Below the pieces are notes generated by a model. The model did no database searches, was not told the DNA's origin, and saw only the letters and a program-made list of their open reading frames with translations. A program made the position numbers and the translations under genes. Below are positions 9,281 to 17,479 of a stretch of 64,000 nucleotides of DNA, one piece after another. Numbering within the stretch: position 1 is the stretch's first letter; each line of letters begins with the position of its first letter. The DNA is taken from NCBI GenBank assembly GCA_965278995.1, contig OZ257136.1, forward strand, positions 5,580,001 through 5,644,000, given 5' to 3'. The stretch is from JADJYF01 sp965278995. Lineage in GTDB: Bacteria > Pseudomonadota > Gammaproteobacteria > Ga0077536.

Positions 9281-10126
9281 TTAGATCGCAGCCTTGCGAC
9301 GGGACACCCGCAAACTGCAGGCGACTAGCGCCGCTCCGATCAGAGCCAGGCTGGACGGCTCCGGTACACCGAGAAAAGCCAGACCGACAATGTTGTCGGC
9401 AGTCGCATCGGCATAGGCGCCGACATTGGTGATTGCACCAGTAGTCGTATCGATGGTCGCCAGCGAGGCGGTACCCGCAGTCGACAGGAACATGACGTTG
9501 TCACCCGGTCGCGAGGCGATGTCGAACAGGCCTAATCCGAGTCCGGACGCGATCGACGTTCCAGCGCCTGTGCCGGTATCGATGGACAACAGTTCGCCGG
9601 CGTTGGTGATCCCGAACAGCACTCCGAGCTGGTCGAATGCGAGCGCGAAAATATTGTCGAAGTTGATGAGTCCGACGAATGTCACGACACCGGTCACCGG
9701 GTCGATTGAATAGAGGTCATCGCCGCGCAGCGCGTCACCGAAGGACGCCGTTGTGTTGCCGTACAGGAGACCCGTGACGGAATTGAAAGCCAGCGAGGTG
9801 ATCGAGCCGCCGCCGGTGCCGGCGTTGACGCCGGTCAGTGCGACCGTGCTGGCGACATTGCCGGTGCCGACATCGATTGTGACGAGATCGTTGCCGCCAC
9901 CGAGCGTAACACCCCACAGGGTGTCGACCTGGTTGCTGGTCAGGTCGCCGATGTCGAGGAGATTACCTGCAGTTCCCGTGGCAGCGCCGGTCGTCTGATC
10001 GATAGTGAACAGCGGTGTCGAGCCGCTGAAGTTCACGCCATACAGCGTGGGCACGGCCAGAGCGGTGCCAGAAACGACGGACAGCGCAAGCGCGCCAGCC
10101 ACCAGATAACATTGAAAGCTCTTCAT
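9281..10126 (-). CDS. PEP-CTERM sorting-signal protein, beta-propeller-like
   Basis: A 281-residue exported protein. Residues 1-25 form a signal peptide cleaved near TALA-VP. The middle consists of repeated modules of the type LYxIDxxTG (for example LYSIDPVTGVV, LLSIDTGTGAG, LATIDTTTGAI), rich in Gly, Thr, Asp and Leu and probably a beta-propeller. The C-terminus, residues 254-281, is a classic PEP-CTERM tripartite signal: VPEPSSLALIGAALVACS, then RVSRRKAAI. Such tails are cut by an exosortase and lead to envelope or extracellular localisation. A good AGGGGA site precedes the ATG. An exosortase gene lies 50 kb away at 60.2-60.7 kb. The function of the propeller part is unknown. Confidence 0.9.
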   Translation of the reverse strand: MKSFQCYLVAGALALSVVSGTALAVPTLYGVNFSGSTPLFTIDQTTGAATGTAGNLLDIGDLTSNQVDTLWGVTLGGGNDLVTIDVGTGNVASTVALTGVNAGTGGGSITSLAFNSVTGLLYGNTTASFGDALRGDDLYSIDPVTGVVTFVGLINFDNIFALAFDQLGVLFGITNAGELLSIDTGTGAGTSIASGLGLGLFDIASRPGDNVMFLSTAGTASLATIDTTTGAITNVGAYADATADNIVGLAFLGVPEPSSLALIGAALVACSLRVSRRKAAI

Positions 10127-10276
10127 GATCAGTTCCCCTTGCGCTCTGCGCAGGCTGGTGGGCAGGACTGGGCACGAATGCCCGCGTTATCCTCAACGCT
10201 TGAGCAAATTCAGTGCCACCGATCATAAAAGCCATACATACCAGTAAGTTAGCTCAAAACGACCTACAGGCGTCCA

Positions 10277-10415
10277 GTGGCAAATGTAAATAAACATGAC
10301 AAGTTGGATCACTGCTGGCGGCGCAAGTTGAGAACCCGTAGGCGCTTTCACGCGCGAGGCGTTACAGAATCAGTCACTTAGGTGTCGTGGCCAAATGTAA
10401 AAAAGTTTGACAAGA
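10277..10415. promoter_or_regulatory. Two near-identical 27-28 bp motifs between PEP-CTERM and amidohydrolase genes
   Basis: Copy 1 (10277-10303) and copy 2 (10387-10414) share GTGGC, CAAATGTAAA and TGACAAG in the same order and orientation, with one indel and a few mismatches. They lie in the 333-bp gap between the divergent PEP-CTERM gene (start 10126) and amidohydrolase (start 10460), which holds no gene. On the minus strand they read CTTGTCAAACTTTTTTACAT, which could be a regulator site or an alternative promoter for the PEP-CTERM gene. Copy 2 could equally serve the amidohydrolase, 45 bp away. Role is inferred. Confidence 0.4.
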
Positions 10416-10459
10416 TTTCCCGGCCGATACCGGCCTGGCGCGTACCGGGGAGACGATCG

Positions 10460-12133
10460 ATGGCTTACGACATCCTGATCAAAAACGGCACGGTCGTTGA
10501 TGGTACCGGTGCGCTGGGCCGGCGCGCAGATGTCGCCATCGCCGGCGGGCAGATTGTCGAGGTCGGTGCGGTGCAGGGCTCGGCGCGCCGGATCATCGAC
10601 GCCGCCGACTGCATTGTCGCGCCAGGATTCATCGATCCGCACACGCATTACGATGCACAAATCTGCTGGGATGGTGCCGTGACGCCATCGCCCTGGCACG
10701 GCGTGACCAGCGTCGTGATGGGCAATTGTGGTGTCGGCATCGCGCCATGCCGGCCGCAGACGCGTGAGATTGCAATGCGCGATCTCGTCAATGTCGAAGC
10801 TATCCCGTTCGAAGTCCTCGAACGCGGCATCACCTGGGACTGGGAGACCTTTCCTGAATATCTCGACGCGGCTGCGCGCCGCAAGTCGGCGGTCAACCTG
10901 GCCTGCCTGGCGCCACTCACTCCGTTACGTCATTACGTCATGGGCGACGCTTCGATGGAGCGCGCCGCGACGACCGAGGAGACGGCGCGCATCAGCGTGC
11001 TGCTTGGTGAAGCGATGGATGCCGGTGCTTTCGGCTATTCCAGCACGGTCTTGAATCAGCACATGGGTTTTGGTGGCCGACCGCTGGCCTGCCGCAACGC
11101 CGACGCGGCCGAATACAAGGCCTATTCGAATGTGCTGCGCGACAAGCGCAAAGGTGCGATCGAAGTCGCCGTCACACGCCAGATTGCCGTGCTCGAAGAC
11201 CCTGAATACGCTCTGCTCGACTTGATGCTGGCCGAAAGCGGCCGGCCAGTGACGTTCATTGCCCTGTTCGATCGCGATGACATTCCCGAAGCGGTGCGCG
11301 ACACGCTGCGCAAGGCGGCACCGCTCATCCGTCGTGGCGCACGGCCGCAAACCTCACCGCTGCCGCTGACGCGCGAAGTCAACATGCGCAATCCGTTTTC
11401 GTTCGCCGCGTTCCCATCGTGGCGTCGCGTTTTTGCCGATCAGTCGAAAGCAGCACAGCGCGCGGTTTATCAGGACCGTGTATTTCGCGATCAGTTTCGC
11501 GAGGATCTCAAACAGCCGATGACTTTCGGCAATTGGTCACGCGTTCGCGTGCACGAAGCGCATGCCGCCGGATTGAAATCCTTCGAAGGGCAGTCCATCA
11601 CCGAGATAGCACAGGCACTCGGCAAGGATCCGGTCGATACATTTCTCGATCTCACGCTGGCTGACGATCTCGACATCGAGTTCACGCTGTCGACGTTCAA
11701 TCACCGCATCGATCGCATGAAGGAGATCCTTGGCAATCACGACATCCTGCTTGGCCTTGGCGACGGTGGCGCGCATGTCGACATGTTGTGTGACTCGGGC
11801 TATCCGACGTTTCTGCTCGGCACCTGGGTTCGAGAACATCAGGCTTTGACCATCGAGGAAGCCGTACGACGATTGACCAGCGACCCGGCTGATTTTTACG
11901 GCATCGCTGATCGTGGACGCATTCGCAGCGGACTGGCGGCGGACATCGCGATATTCGATCCTGCTACGGTCGGCTCCGACAATCGCGGCGAACGTCGCTA
12001 CGACCTGCCGGGCGGCGCCAAACGCATGGTCACGCCGTCGCGTGGCGTACTTCACACCATCGTCAATGGTGTCTGCACCTATGCCGATGGCGCGCTGACC
12101 GGGGCGCAAGCCGGCCAGGTACTGCGATCCTGA
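10460..12133 (+). CDS. N-acyl-D-amino-acid deacylase-like amidohydrolase
   Basis: A 557-residue metal-dependent amidohydrolase of the D-aminoacylase branch (COG3653). It opens with the beta-sandwich signature YDILIKNGTVVDGTG, then the metal motif GFIDPHTHYDAQICWDG (His pair near residues 66-68) and VVMGNCGVGIAP, whose Cys is a metal-side ligand in D-aminoacylases. Late in the barrel comes DGGAHVDMLCD with the catalytic Asp region, and the chain closes with LAADIAIFDP. Real substrates of this branch vary widely, so the exact amide is unknown. ATG 10460 follows GGGGAGA; the frame is open upstream but lacks a better start. An AraC regulator lies convergent just downstream, and a paralogue follows at 13319. 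Confidence 0.88.
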   Translation: MAYDILIKNGTVVDGTGALGRRADVAIAGGQIVEVGAVQGSARRIIDAADCIVAPGFIDPHTHYDAQICWDGAVTPSPWHGVTSVVMGNCGVGIAPCRPQTREIAMRDLVNVEAIPFEVLERGITWDWETFPEYLDAAARRKSAVNLACLAPLTPLRHYVMGDASMERAATTEETARISVLLGEAMDAGAFGYSSTVLNQHMGFGGRPLACRNADAAEYKAYSNVLRDKRKGAIEVAVTRQIAVLEDPEYALLDLMLAESGRPVTFIALFDRDDIPEAVRDTLRKAAPLIRRGARPQTSPLPLTREVNMRNPFSFAAFPSWRRVFADQSKAAQRAVYQDRVFRDQFREDLKQPMTFGNWSRVRVHEAHAAGLKSFEGQSITEIAQALGKDPVDTFLDLTLADDLDIEFTLSTFNHRIDRMKEILGNHDILLGLGDGGAHVDMLCDSGYPTFLLGTWVREHQALTIEEAVRRLTSDPADFYGIADRGRIRSGLAADIAIFDPATVGSDNRGERRYDLPGGAKRMVTPSRGVLHTIVNGVCTYADGALTGAQAGQVLRS

Positions 12134-12152
12134 ACCGCCTGCATGCGGCGAC

Positions 12153-13178
12153 TCAATTCGTACGTCGCGTGCGCGGCATCGGTGGTTCTTTGCTCAGGCC
12201 GCGTGCAACGCGCGGACTCATACCGTGCCAACGCAGGAACGCACGGCTGAACGCGGCCTGACTGTCGTAACCGAGCAGGTCGGCCACCAGACCCAGGCTC
12301 AAGTCAGTGCGCTTGACGTGTCGCCACGCCAGATCGGCACGCACTTCATCGACCAGGATGCGATAAGTGATGCCGGCGGCAACCAGGCGACGTTGCAGCG
12401 TGCGGGGCGAAATGCCGAGCGCACTGCCGATAGCGTCGATTGAACAGTGGTCGTGGCGCAGCAGTGCACTCAACAGTGCTTTGACTTGAGCGACAACAGC
12501 CGGCCCATGACCGGCTATTTGACTCAACAGGGCGCGATGAACCAGACGGCGGCCGGCACCTTCACCCATGCGTTCGGCCAGCGTTTCGTGATCGACGAGC
12601 ACGGCGTCGCGGGCCTGGCCGAATTTCACGCCCGGCCCGAAGAACTCAAGGAACGGTCGCGGGTCGAGCGGCGAATGCCGGAGCATGACCTGGCGCGGTT
12701 GCCAGCGATGGGTCAGGTTCTCCGTGACAAACAGACAGATGCGGCCGAGCGTCAGGTGAATGATCTGGTTGACACCGTAACGACCGACCGGCAAGAACGA
12801 ATAATCCATCCAGATGCCGTCGCGACTGCGCTCTGCACGCAGGCTGCCGGCGTCGGTATAGAGCCGGTACATTTTGGCGAAATCGAGCAGGGCGTCGCCG
12901 ATCGTTTCGGCGGCGCGCATGATCATCCAACCCTGACCGAGTATGCCGAGCGGCAGGCGGCGGGCGTGCAGCAGACCGAAATCCGGGCGGCGGCAGGCAG
13001 TGGCGGCAAGTTCGAAGAAATCGACGATGCGGTCGGCCTGGACGAAGATGTCCGGCTCGTCGAACAGCCGCGCCGGCAGGTTGGCCAGCCGCGCCAGCGC
13101 CTCGGCGTCGCCGCCCAATTCGCCGATGAGCTCGCGTGCCCCGACCAGACTGCCGCTGATCAGGACGGCATTGCTCAT
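12153..13178 (-). CDS. AraC family transcriptional regulator
   Basis: A 341-residue regulator. Residues about 15-200 form the arabinose-binding-type N-terminal domain found in OruR/ArgR-like AraC proteins (PDFGLLHARRLPLGILGQGW is characteristic). The C-terminal pair of helix-turn-helices spans about 235-330, with IGSALGISPRTLQRRL and ADLLGYDSQAAFSRAFLRWHG as the two recognition regions. It lies between two paralogous amidohydrolase genes, divergent from the second across 140 bp, and probably controls that gene and the VOC genes behind it. A tandem direct repeat in the shared region is a candidate binding site. Confidence 0.9.
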   Translation of the reverse strand: MSNAVLISGSLVGARELIGELGGDAEALARLANLPARLFDEPDIFVQADRIVDFFELAATACRRPDFGLLHARRLPLGILGQGWMIMRAAETIGDALLDFAKMYRLYTDAGSLRAERSRDGIWMDYSFLPVGRYGVNQIIHLTLGRICLFVTENLTHRWQPRQVMLRHSPLDPRPFLEFFGPGVKFGQARDAVLVDHETLAERMGEGAGRRLVHRALLSQIAGHGPAVVAQVKALLSALLRHDHCSIDAIGSALGISPRTLQRRLVAAGITYRILVDEVRADLAWRHVKRTDLSLGLVADLLGYDSQAAFSRAFLRWHGMSPRVARGLSKEPPMPRTRRTN

Positions 13179-13202
13179 ATTCGGGGCAGCGCGGGACTCA
13201 TG

Positions 13203-13241
13203 GCGTCAAATGCAAAAAGAATGTCGTGTCATGCATAAAAG
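13203..13241. promoter_or_regulatory. Candidate AraC-family operator (tandem direct repeat)
   Basis: Two similar half-sites, GCGTCAAATGCAAAAAG (13203-13219) and GTGTCATGCATAAAAG (13226-13241), run in the same direction with starts 23 bp apart, about two helical turns, as expected for a monomer with two HTH motifs or a dimer. They sit in the 140-bp divergent region between the AraC gene and the amidohydrolase at 13319. Assignment is inferred from pattern and position. Confidence 0.4.
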
Positions 13242-13318
13242 GGTAGTCGAGCGCGGCCCATAATCAAGCAGTCAACGGCACCGGAAACCACCGGGCTGCA
13301 CGCAAGAGGGGAGAAGTC

Positions 13319-15106
13319 ATGAGTGTTTACGACACCGTTATCAAGAACGGCACGATAGTCGATGGCACCGGCCTGCCACGATTCAAAGGCGACCTCGCTA
13401 TCCACAATGGACGCATCGCCCGTATCGGGCGGATCGATGCGTCGCAAGGGCGCGAAGTCATCGATGCCGAAGGGCTGATCGTCGCGCCGGGTTTCGTCGA
13501 TCTGCATACGCATTACGACGCGCAGATCCATTGGGACCCCTATTGCACGATTTCCGGCTGGCATGGCGTGACTTCGGTTGCCATCGGCAACTGTGGTTTC
13601 GGTTTTGCTCCGGCGCGCGCCGAGACGCGTGAACGTCTGTTGCAGATGATGACACGGACCGAACAGATCCCGTATGAATCGATGGTCGAAGGCATGGGAC
13701 TCGATTGGGAATGGGAGAGTCTGCCGGAATGGATGGACCACCTCGAGCGCACGCCGAAAGGCGTCAATCTGTTGAGCTATGTGCCGCTCAATCCATTGCT
13801 GGTCTATGTCATGGGACTGGAGGGTGCCAAGTCCGGTCGCTCGCCGACGGCCGACGAGCTTGGCACCATGAAGCGGCTCATTCACGAAGCGATGGATGCG
13901 GGCATGATGGGTTGGAGCTGCCAGCGTTTCGGCAGGAATTCCATGCAGGCTGACTTTGACGGCACGCCAATGCCGACCGATCTCATGTCAGACGAAACGC
14001 TGCTCGCGTTTGCTGACGTGCTGCAGGAGCGCGGCGAGGGATTCATTGAGATGATCAACGCGACGACCGGCGAACCGTTGAAGTCGAACGATCCGAAAGA
14101 CAGCCGCTTCGTCGAGGAGATCGCGCGCCGTTCAGGGCGGCCGGTGCTCTACAACGCAATCATCGCCATGGACATGCCCGGCTACGAGACGGCGCATCAC
14201 GCCGCACTCAAATGGCTGGACGACTGTTTTGCCAAGGGGCTGCGCATCTACGGCCAGGCAGTGACCGTGCGCGCCGCGTATCAGTTCACGCTCGAACACT
14301 GGAATCTCTACGATTCGAGTCCGGCCTGGAACGAACTGACGCAAGGCAGTATCGACGAACGAATCGCGCGGATGCGTGACCCGGCCATGCGGCAACGCCT
14401 GATCGCCGACGAATCAGTCCTCGTGACTACCGGCGTCGGCGGACCGATAGAAGGCTTGATCGTGCAGGAGACACCGGATCATCCGGAGCTCGCGCAATAC
14501 ATCGGTCGCACGCTCGGCGCCATCGGCACCGCAGAGGGTAAGCATCCCATCGAGGCCATGCTCGATATAGGTATCGCCGGTGGTCTCAAAGTGCTGTTCC
14601 GTACCAACGAGCTCTCCAGCACCGATCACAAGAAAGTCGGCGAGCTGGTCCGCAATCAACACATCATGCCGGGGATCTCCGACGGTGGCGCGCATACCAA
14701 GTTCTTTACCGGGGGCTCGTTCACGACCGACATGTTGACCTGGCTGGTGCGTGAGACCGGCGAGCTGACGCTGGAACAGGCCCACTACCGCTTGAGCTAT
14801 CTGCCGGCGCAGGCCGCGGGGTTCCTCGATCGCGGTTTTCTGCGTGAAGGCGCGCCGGCGGATATCGTGGTCTACGACTTCGACAATCTGCGTCGGGTGC
14901 CGGAAGTGGACTACGAAGTGGCGTACGATTTTCCGGCCAACGAATGGCGTCGCATTCAGCGGGCAGAGGGGTATCGCTGGATCTTCGTCAACGGGGTGGT
15001 GACATTCAAAGATGGGGTTTGCACGCAGGCGACCCCCGGCAAATTGCTTCGCCTCAATCGCTGGAGCGAAGCGGAACAGCAGGGGCGACTCGCCAGCGCC
15101 GGCTGA
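13319..15106 (+). CDS. N-acyl-D-amino-acid deacylase-like amidohydrolase (second copy)
   Basis: A 595-residue paralogue of the 10460 gene, in the same D-aminoacylase-like branch. It has YDTVIKNGTIVDGTGLPRF at the start, GFVDLHTHYDAQIHWD with the metal-binding His pair, VAIGNCGFGFAPARAE, and SDGGAHTKFFTGGSF late in the barrel, then GAPADIVVYDFDNLRRV in the final beta part. A strong site, GAGGGGAGAAGTC, precedes the ATG. Gene order suggests one unit with the two VOC genes behind it (gaps of 132 and 30 bp), transcribed from the region shared with the AraC gene. The substrate is unknown. Confidence 0.88.
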   Translation: MSVYDTVIKNGTIVDGTGLPRFKGDLAIHNGRIARIGRIDASQGREVIDAEGLIVAPGFVDLHTHYDAQIHWDPYCTISGWHGVTSVAIGNCGFGFAPARAETRERLLQMMTRTEQIPYESMVEGMGLDWEWESLPEWMDHLERTPKGVNLLSYVPLNPLLVYVMGLEGAKSGRSPTADELGTMKRLIHEAMDAGMMGWSCQRFGRNSMQADFDGTPMPTDLMSDETLLAFADVLQERGEGFIEMINATTGEPLKSNDPKDSRFVEEIARRSGRPVLYNAIIAMDMPGYETAHHAALKWLDDCFAKGLRIYGQAVTVRAAYQFTLEHWNLYDSSPAWNELTQGSIDERIARMRDPAMRQRLIADESVLVTTGVGGPIEGLIVQETPDHPELAQYIGRTLGAIGTAEGKHPIEAMLDIGIAGGLKVLFRTNELSSTDHKKVGELVRNQHIMPGISDGGAHTKFFTGGSFTTDMLTWLVRETGELTLEQAHYRLSYLPAQAAGFLDRGFLREGAPADIVVYDFDNLRRVPEVDYEVAYDFPANEWRRIQRAEGYRWIFVNGVVTFKDGVCTQATPGKLLRLNRWSEAEQQGRLASAG

Positions 15107-15238
15107 CGTTCCGACAGGAAAGCGCGATCGCGACGCAGAAGAGCGCCGCGATCGCAGCTCGCGTAGCATTGCCGTCGTCACGCTCTCGAGTCTCCCGATC
15201 CGAGGCGCGACCTCATCTCGCATACAAGGTACCTGCCG

Positions 15239-16294
15239 ATGACCACTTCCTTACAGCCCACGAGCGATCGCTCAACGATGGGCATTCACGCCTATTTGAA
15301 TGGTCTCTCACATGTCGTGATCAATGTGTCCGAGCTCGCCAGATCGCTCGCTTTCTATGAAAAGACGTTTCCGGTGCGGCGCCATTGCCGGATCAACGGA
15401 CCGGCCCAGGCTTATCCCTCACTCGGCGTCGAGCATGGCCGTTTCGAAGGGTGGGTTTTGCGCAGTCTGACGGCCGAGCGCGGGCCGGGAACGATTTATG
15501 CTGAGAAACCGCCACGCGATCTGCATCTCATCGAATGGAAATCGCCAGGCCCTGTCGGTCAGCCGTATCGCGAAGCCAACCATGTCGGCATTTACCGTCA
15601 TAACACCCTCGTCGGCGATATCGACGTCGGCTATGCCAAAGTCGTCGAGGCCGGCGGGCGCCCCTATGGTCCACCGAGTCGGATCCTGCTGACACCGGAA
15701 GACTTCAGCGTCGTGTGTTTCGGCTTTCGCGATCCCGATGGCGCAACGCTGGAAATGATCGGGCCGGATAAACCAGATGCGAGTTATCCAGGCGCGCTGC
15801 ATCACTGCAATATCAATTGCAGCGACATCAAACGTTCCTATCGGTTTTATCGCGACGTCATCGGGCTCGACACCGGCCTGTACGTCGCGCCCGGCCGGCC
15901 GCAGCCGATAGCCAATGGCTCACTCGGCGATGCGCTGCGAAACCCCGATGGCTCGGACTACCAGGGTACAGAGATGGAGTTCATGGCGAATCTGCTGGTG
16001 CCACGCAACGACTGGCGTAATCCGCTCGACGTACTCGAATGGACGTTGCCAAAGCCCTATGGCCAGGCCTACGAATCTGCGCGCAACCTCGGCATCAGCC
16101 GCATTGCGCTCGAAGTCGACGATGTTGCTGCTGCGCGGGCTCGGCTGCTGGCGGTCGGCGTCACCGCCAGCGTGGTCGAGAGCTGGGACATGGGTGAATT
16201 CGGTGTCAAGAAAGTCGTTATTTTCCGTGACCCCGACGGGGTGTTGCTTGAATTGATCGAACAGCCGCCGGTGGCGGCATCACCGTTCGATTGA
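15239..16294 (+). CDS. VOC superfamily protein with two modules (extradiol-dioxygenase-like)
   Basis: A 351-residue protein with two vicinal-oxygen-chelate modules, about 18-185 and 190-345. The first opens with GLSHVVINVSELARSLAFYEK and ends at FRDPDGATLEMIG; the second has LHHCNINCSDIKRSYRFYRD and ends VVIFRDPDGVLLELIE. The FRDPDG-Glu ends carry the usual metal-ligand Glu. The repeat architecture fits glyoxalase/type I extradiol enzymes, but the exact reaction cannot be told. It lies 132 bp after the amidohydrolase and 30 bp before a second VOC-like gene, so all three may process one substrate. AAGG precedes ATG 15239. Confidence 0.85.
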   Translation: MTTSLQPTSDRSTMGIHAYLNGLSHVVINVSELARSLAFYEKTFPVRRHCRINGPAQAYPSLGVEHGRFEGWVLRSLTAERGPGTIYAEKPPRDLHLIEWKSPGPVGQPYREANHVGIYRHNTLVGDIDVGYAKVVEAGGRPYGPPSRILLTPEDFSVVCFGFRDPDGATLEMIGPDKPDASYPGALHHCNINCSDIKRSYRFYRDVIGLDTGLYVAPGRPQPIANGSLGDALRNPDGSDYQGTEMEFMANLLVPRNDWRNPLDVLEWTLPKPYGQAYESARNLGISRIALEVDDVAAARARLLAVGVTASVVESWDMGEFGVKKVVIFRDPDGVLLELIEQPPVAASPFD

Positions 16295-16324
16295 CGCACG
16301 GCGCGCGAACCGGAAGTAACACGG

Positions 16325-17092
16325 ATGACATTGCGTTTACGTCAGATAGCCTTGGTGGCAGAACAGCTGGCGCCGCTGGAAGCGGCCATCGGCAGGATCT
16401 TTGGACTCGCGCCTTGCTATCGCGATCCTGCCGTTGCGGAGTTCGGTCTTGAGAACGTGCTATTCCCACTTGGCAACCAATTCCTCGAAATAGTGGCGCC
16501 AACCCGTTCCGGTACTGCCGCTGGACGCTACCTCGAGCGTCGTCACGGTGACGGCGGCTATATGGTCATTACGCAGTGTGACGAGCACGCCGCGTACCGC
16601 GAACGCGCTGGTGCGCTCGGTGTCCGTATCGCGCATGAGTTCGTCATGCCGGATTTTCTCAACATGCAACTGCACCCGCGCGATACGGGCGGTACGTTTT
16701 TCGAAATCGACGAACAGCTCGGCCTGAATGCAGGAGATAGCGATGGGCCTTGGGCGCCGGCTGGCCCGGGCTGGCGTGATTACGTGCGGACGGAGCGCGT
16801 GCGCCGGATTGCGGCAGTCGAGATCCAATGCGAGGAGCCGCAGAAGGTGGCCGCGCGTTGGGCTGCGTTGGCTGATTGTCCGCTGTTAACAGGAGGTGGC
16901 CCGCCGGAACTGCGTCTCGACAATGCGGCGATACGTTTTGTCCCTTGCGCTGACGGCCGGCCGGAAGGGCTGGCGGGCCTGGACCTGATCGCAAGTGACG
17001 CTGATGCCGTGCTGGACGCTGCCAAGCAAAGCGGCCTCATTATCCGTGACGCCGGTTTCAGTCTCGCGGGCATGCGCTGGCAGTTGTGCTGA
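16325..17092 (+). CDS. Glyoxalase-like VOC domain protein
   Basis: A 255-residue protein of the glyoxalase-like type (PF13468-like). The first half runs from LRLRQIALVAEQLAPLEA through FPLGNQFLEIVAP to FEIDEQLG; the second half is a divergent module (VRRIAAVEIQCEEPQKVAA ...). Metal ligands are less obvious than in the gene before. A GGAAG site lies upstream of the ATG. It probably ends the operon started at 13319; a 44-bp gap then leads to the convergent small gene. The reaction is unknown. Confidence 0.8.
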   Translation: MTLRLRQIALVAEQLAPLEAAIGRIFGLAPCYRDPAVAEFGLENVLFPLGNQFLEIVAPTRSGTAAGRYLERRHGDGGYMVITQCDEHAAYRERAGALGVRIAHEFVMPDFLNMQLHPRDTGGTFFEIDEQLGLNAGDSDGPWAPAGPGWRDYVRTERVRRIAAVEIQCEEPQKVAARWAALADCPLLTGGGPPELRLDNAAIRFVPCADGRPEGLAGLDLIASDADAVLDAAKQSGLIIRDAGFSLAGMRWQLC

Positions 17093-17136
17093 GTCGGGTT
17101 GACGGTGAGCCGTCGATAAGCCCTCGATAAACAATA

Positions 17137-17466
17137 CTACGATTCAGCCATGTGTTTTGGCCCAGTCTCGCTGAACACCCAAACTCCTGCCGTCTTCTTG
17201 TTCAGTGCGTCGCTCTGCACGCGCGCGCTCCGCGTCGCATTCAGTGTTTCCAGAATGGTCTGCGGGTCGTCGGCTTCGACCTCGTAGAACGCGAGATAGG
17301 GCAGCGGGCAAGCCATGCCCTGTTGTGAAGTCAGCTTGAAGCGCTGAGCCGATGACCAGCCGGTCGTTGCCAGTACGTCATCGAGATGCTGGTTCTCGTA
17401 GTAAGCGTTGTATTCGTCCTCGCGGCCGGCAGTGGGTTCAGTCAATACGACCACGACATGTTTCAT
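17137..17466 (-). CDS. Small dimeric alpha/beta-barrel (ferredoxin-like fold) protein
   Basis: A 109-residue protein with the pattern MKHVVVVLTEPTAGREDEYNAYYENQHLDDVLA, a beta strand followed by the helix seen in EthD/DUF4286-type proteins, and later LPYLAFYEVEADDPQTIL and a C-terminal strand GVWVFSETGPKH. These proteins dimerise into a beta barrel and often accompany degradation genes, though most have no known reaction. It is 13 bp downstream of the MFS exporter gene on the same strand, so the two are probably cotranscribed. Confidence 0.75.
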   Translation of the reverse strand: MKHVVVVLTEPTAGREDEYNAYYENQHLDDVLATTGWSSAQRFKLTSQQGMACPLPYLAFYEVEADDPQTILETLNATRSARVQSDALNKKTAGVWVFSETGPKHMAES

Positions 17467-17479
17467 GTGAACGCTCCTG

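Noticed and set aside
17093..17136. GACGG-TGAG-CCGTC hairpin as terminator
   Set aside because: The stem is only five base pairs and is not followed by a T run.
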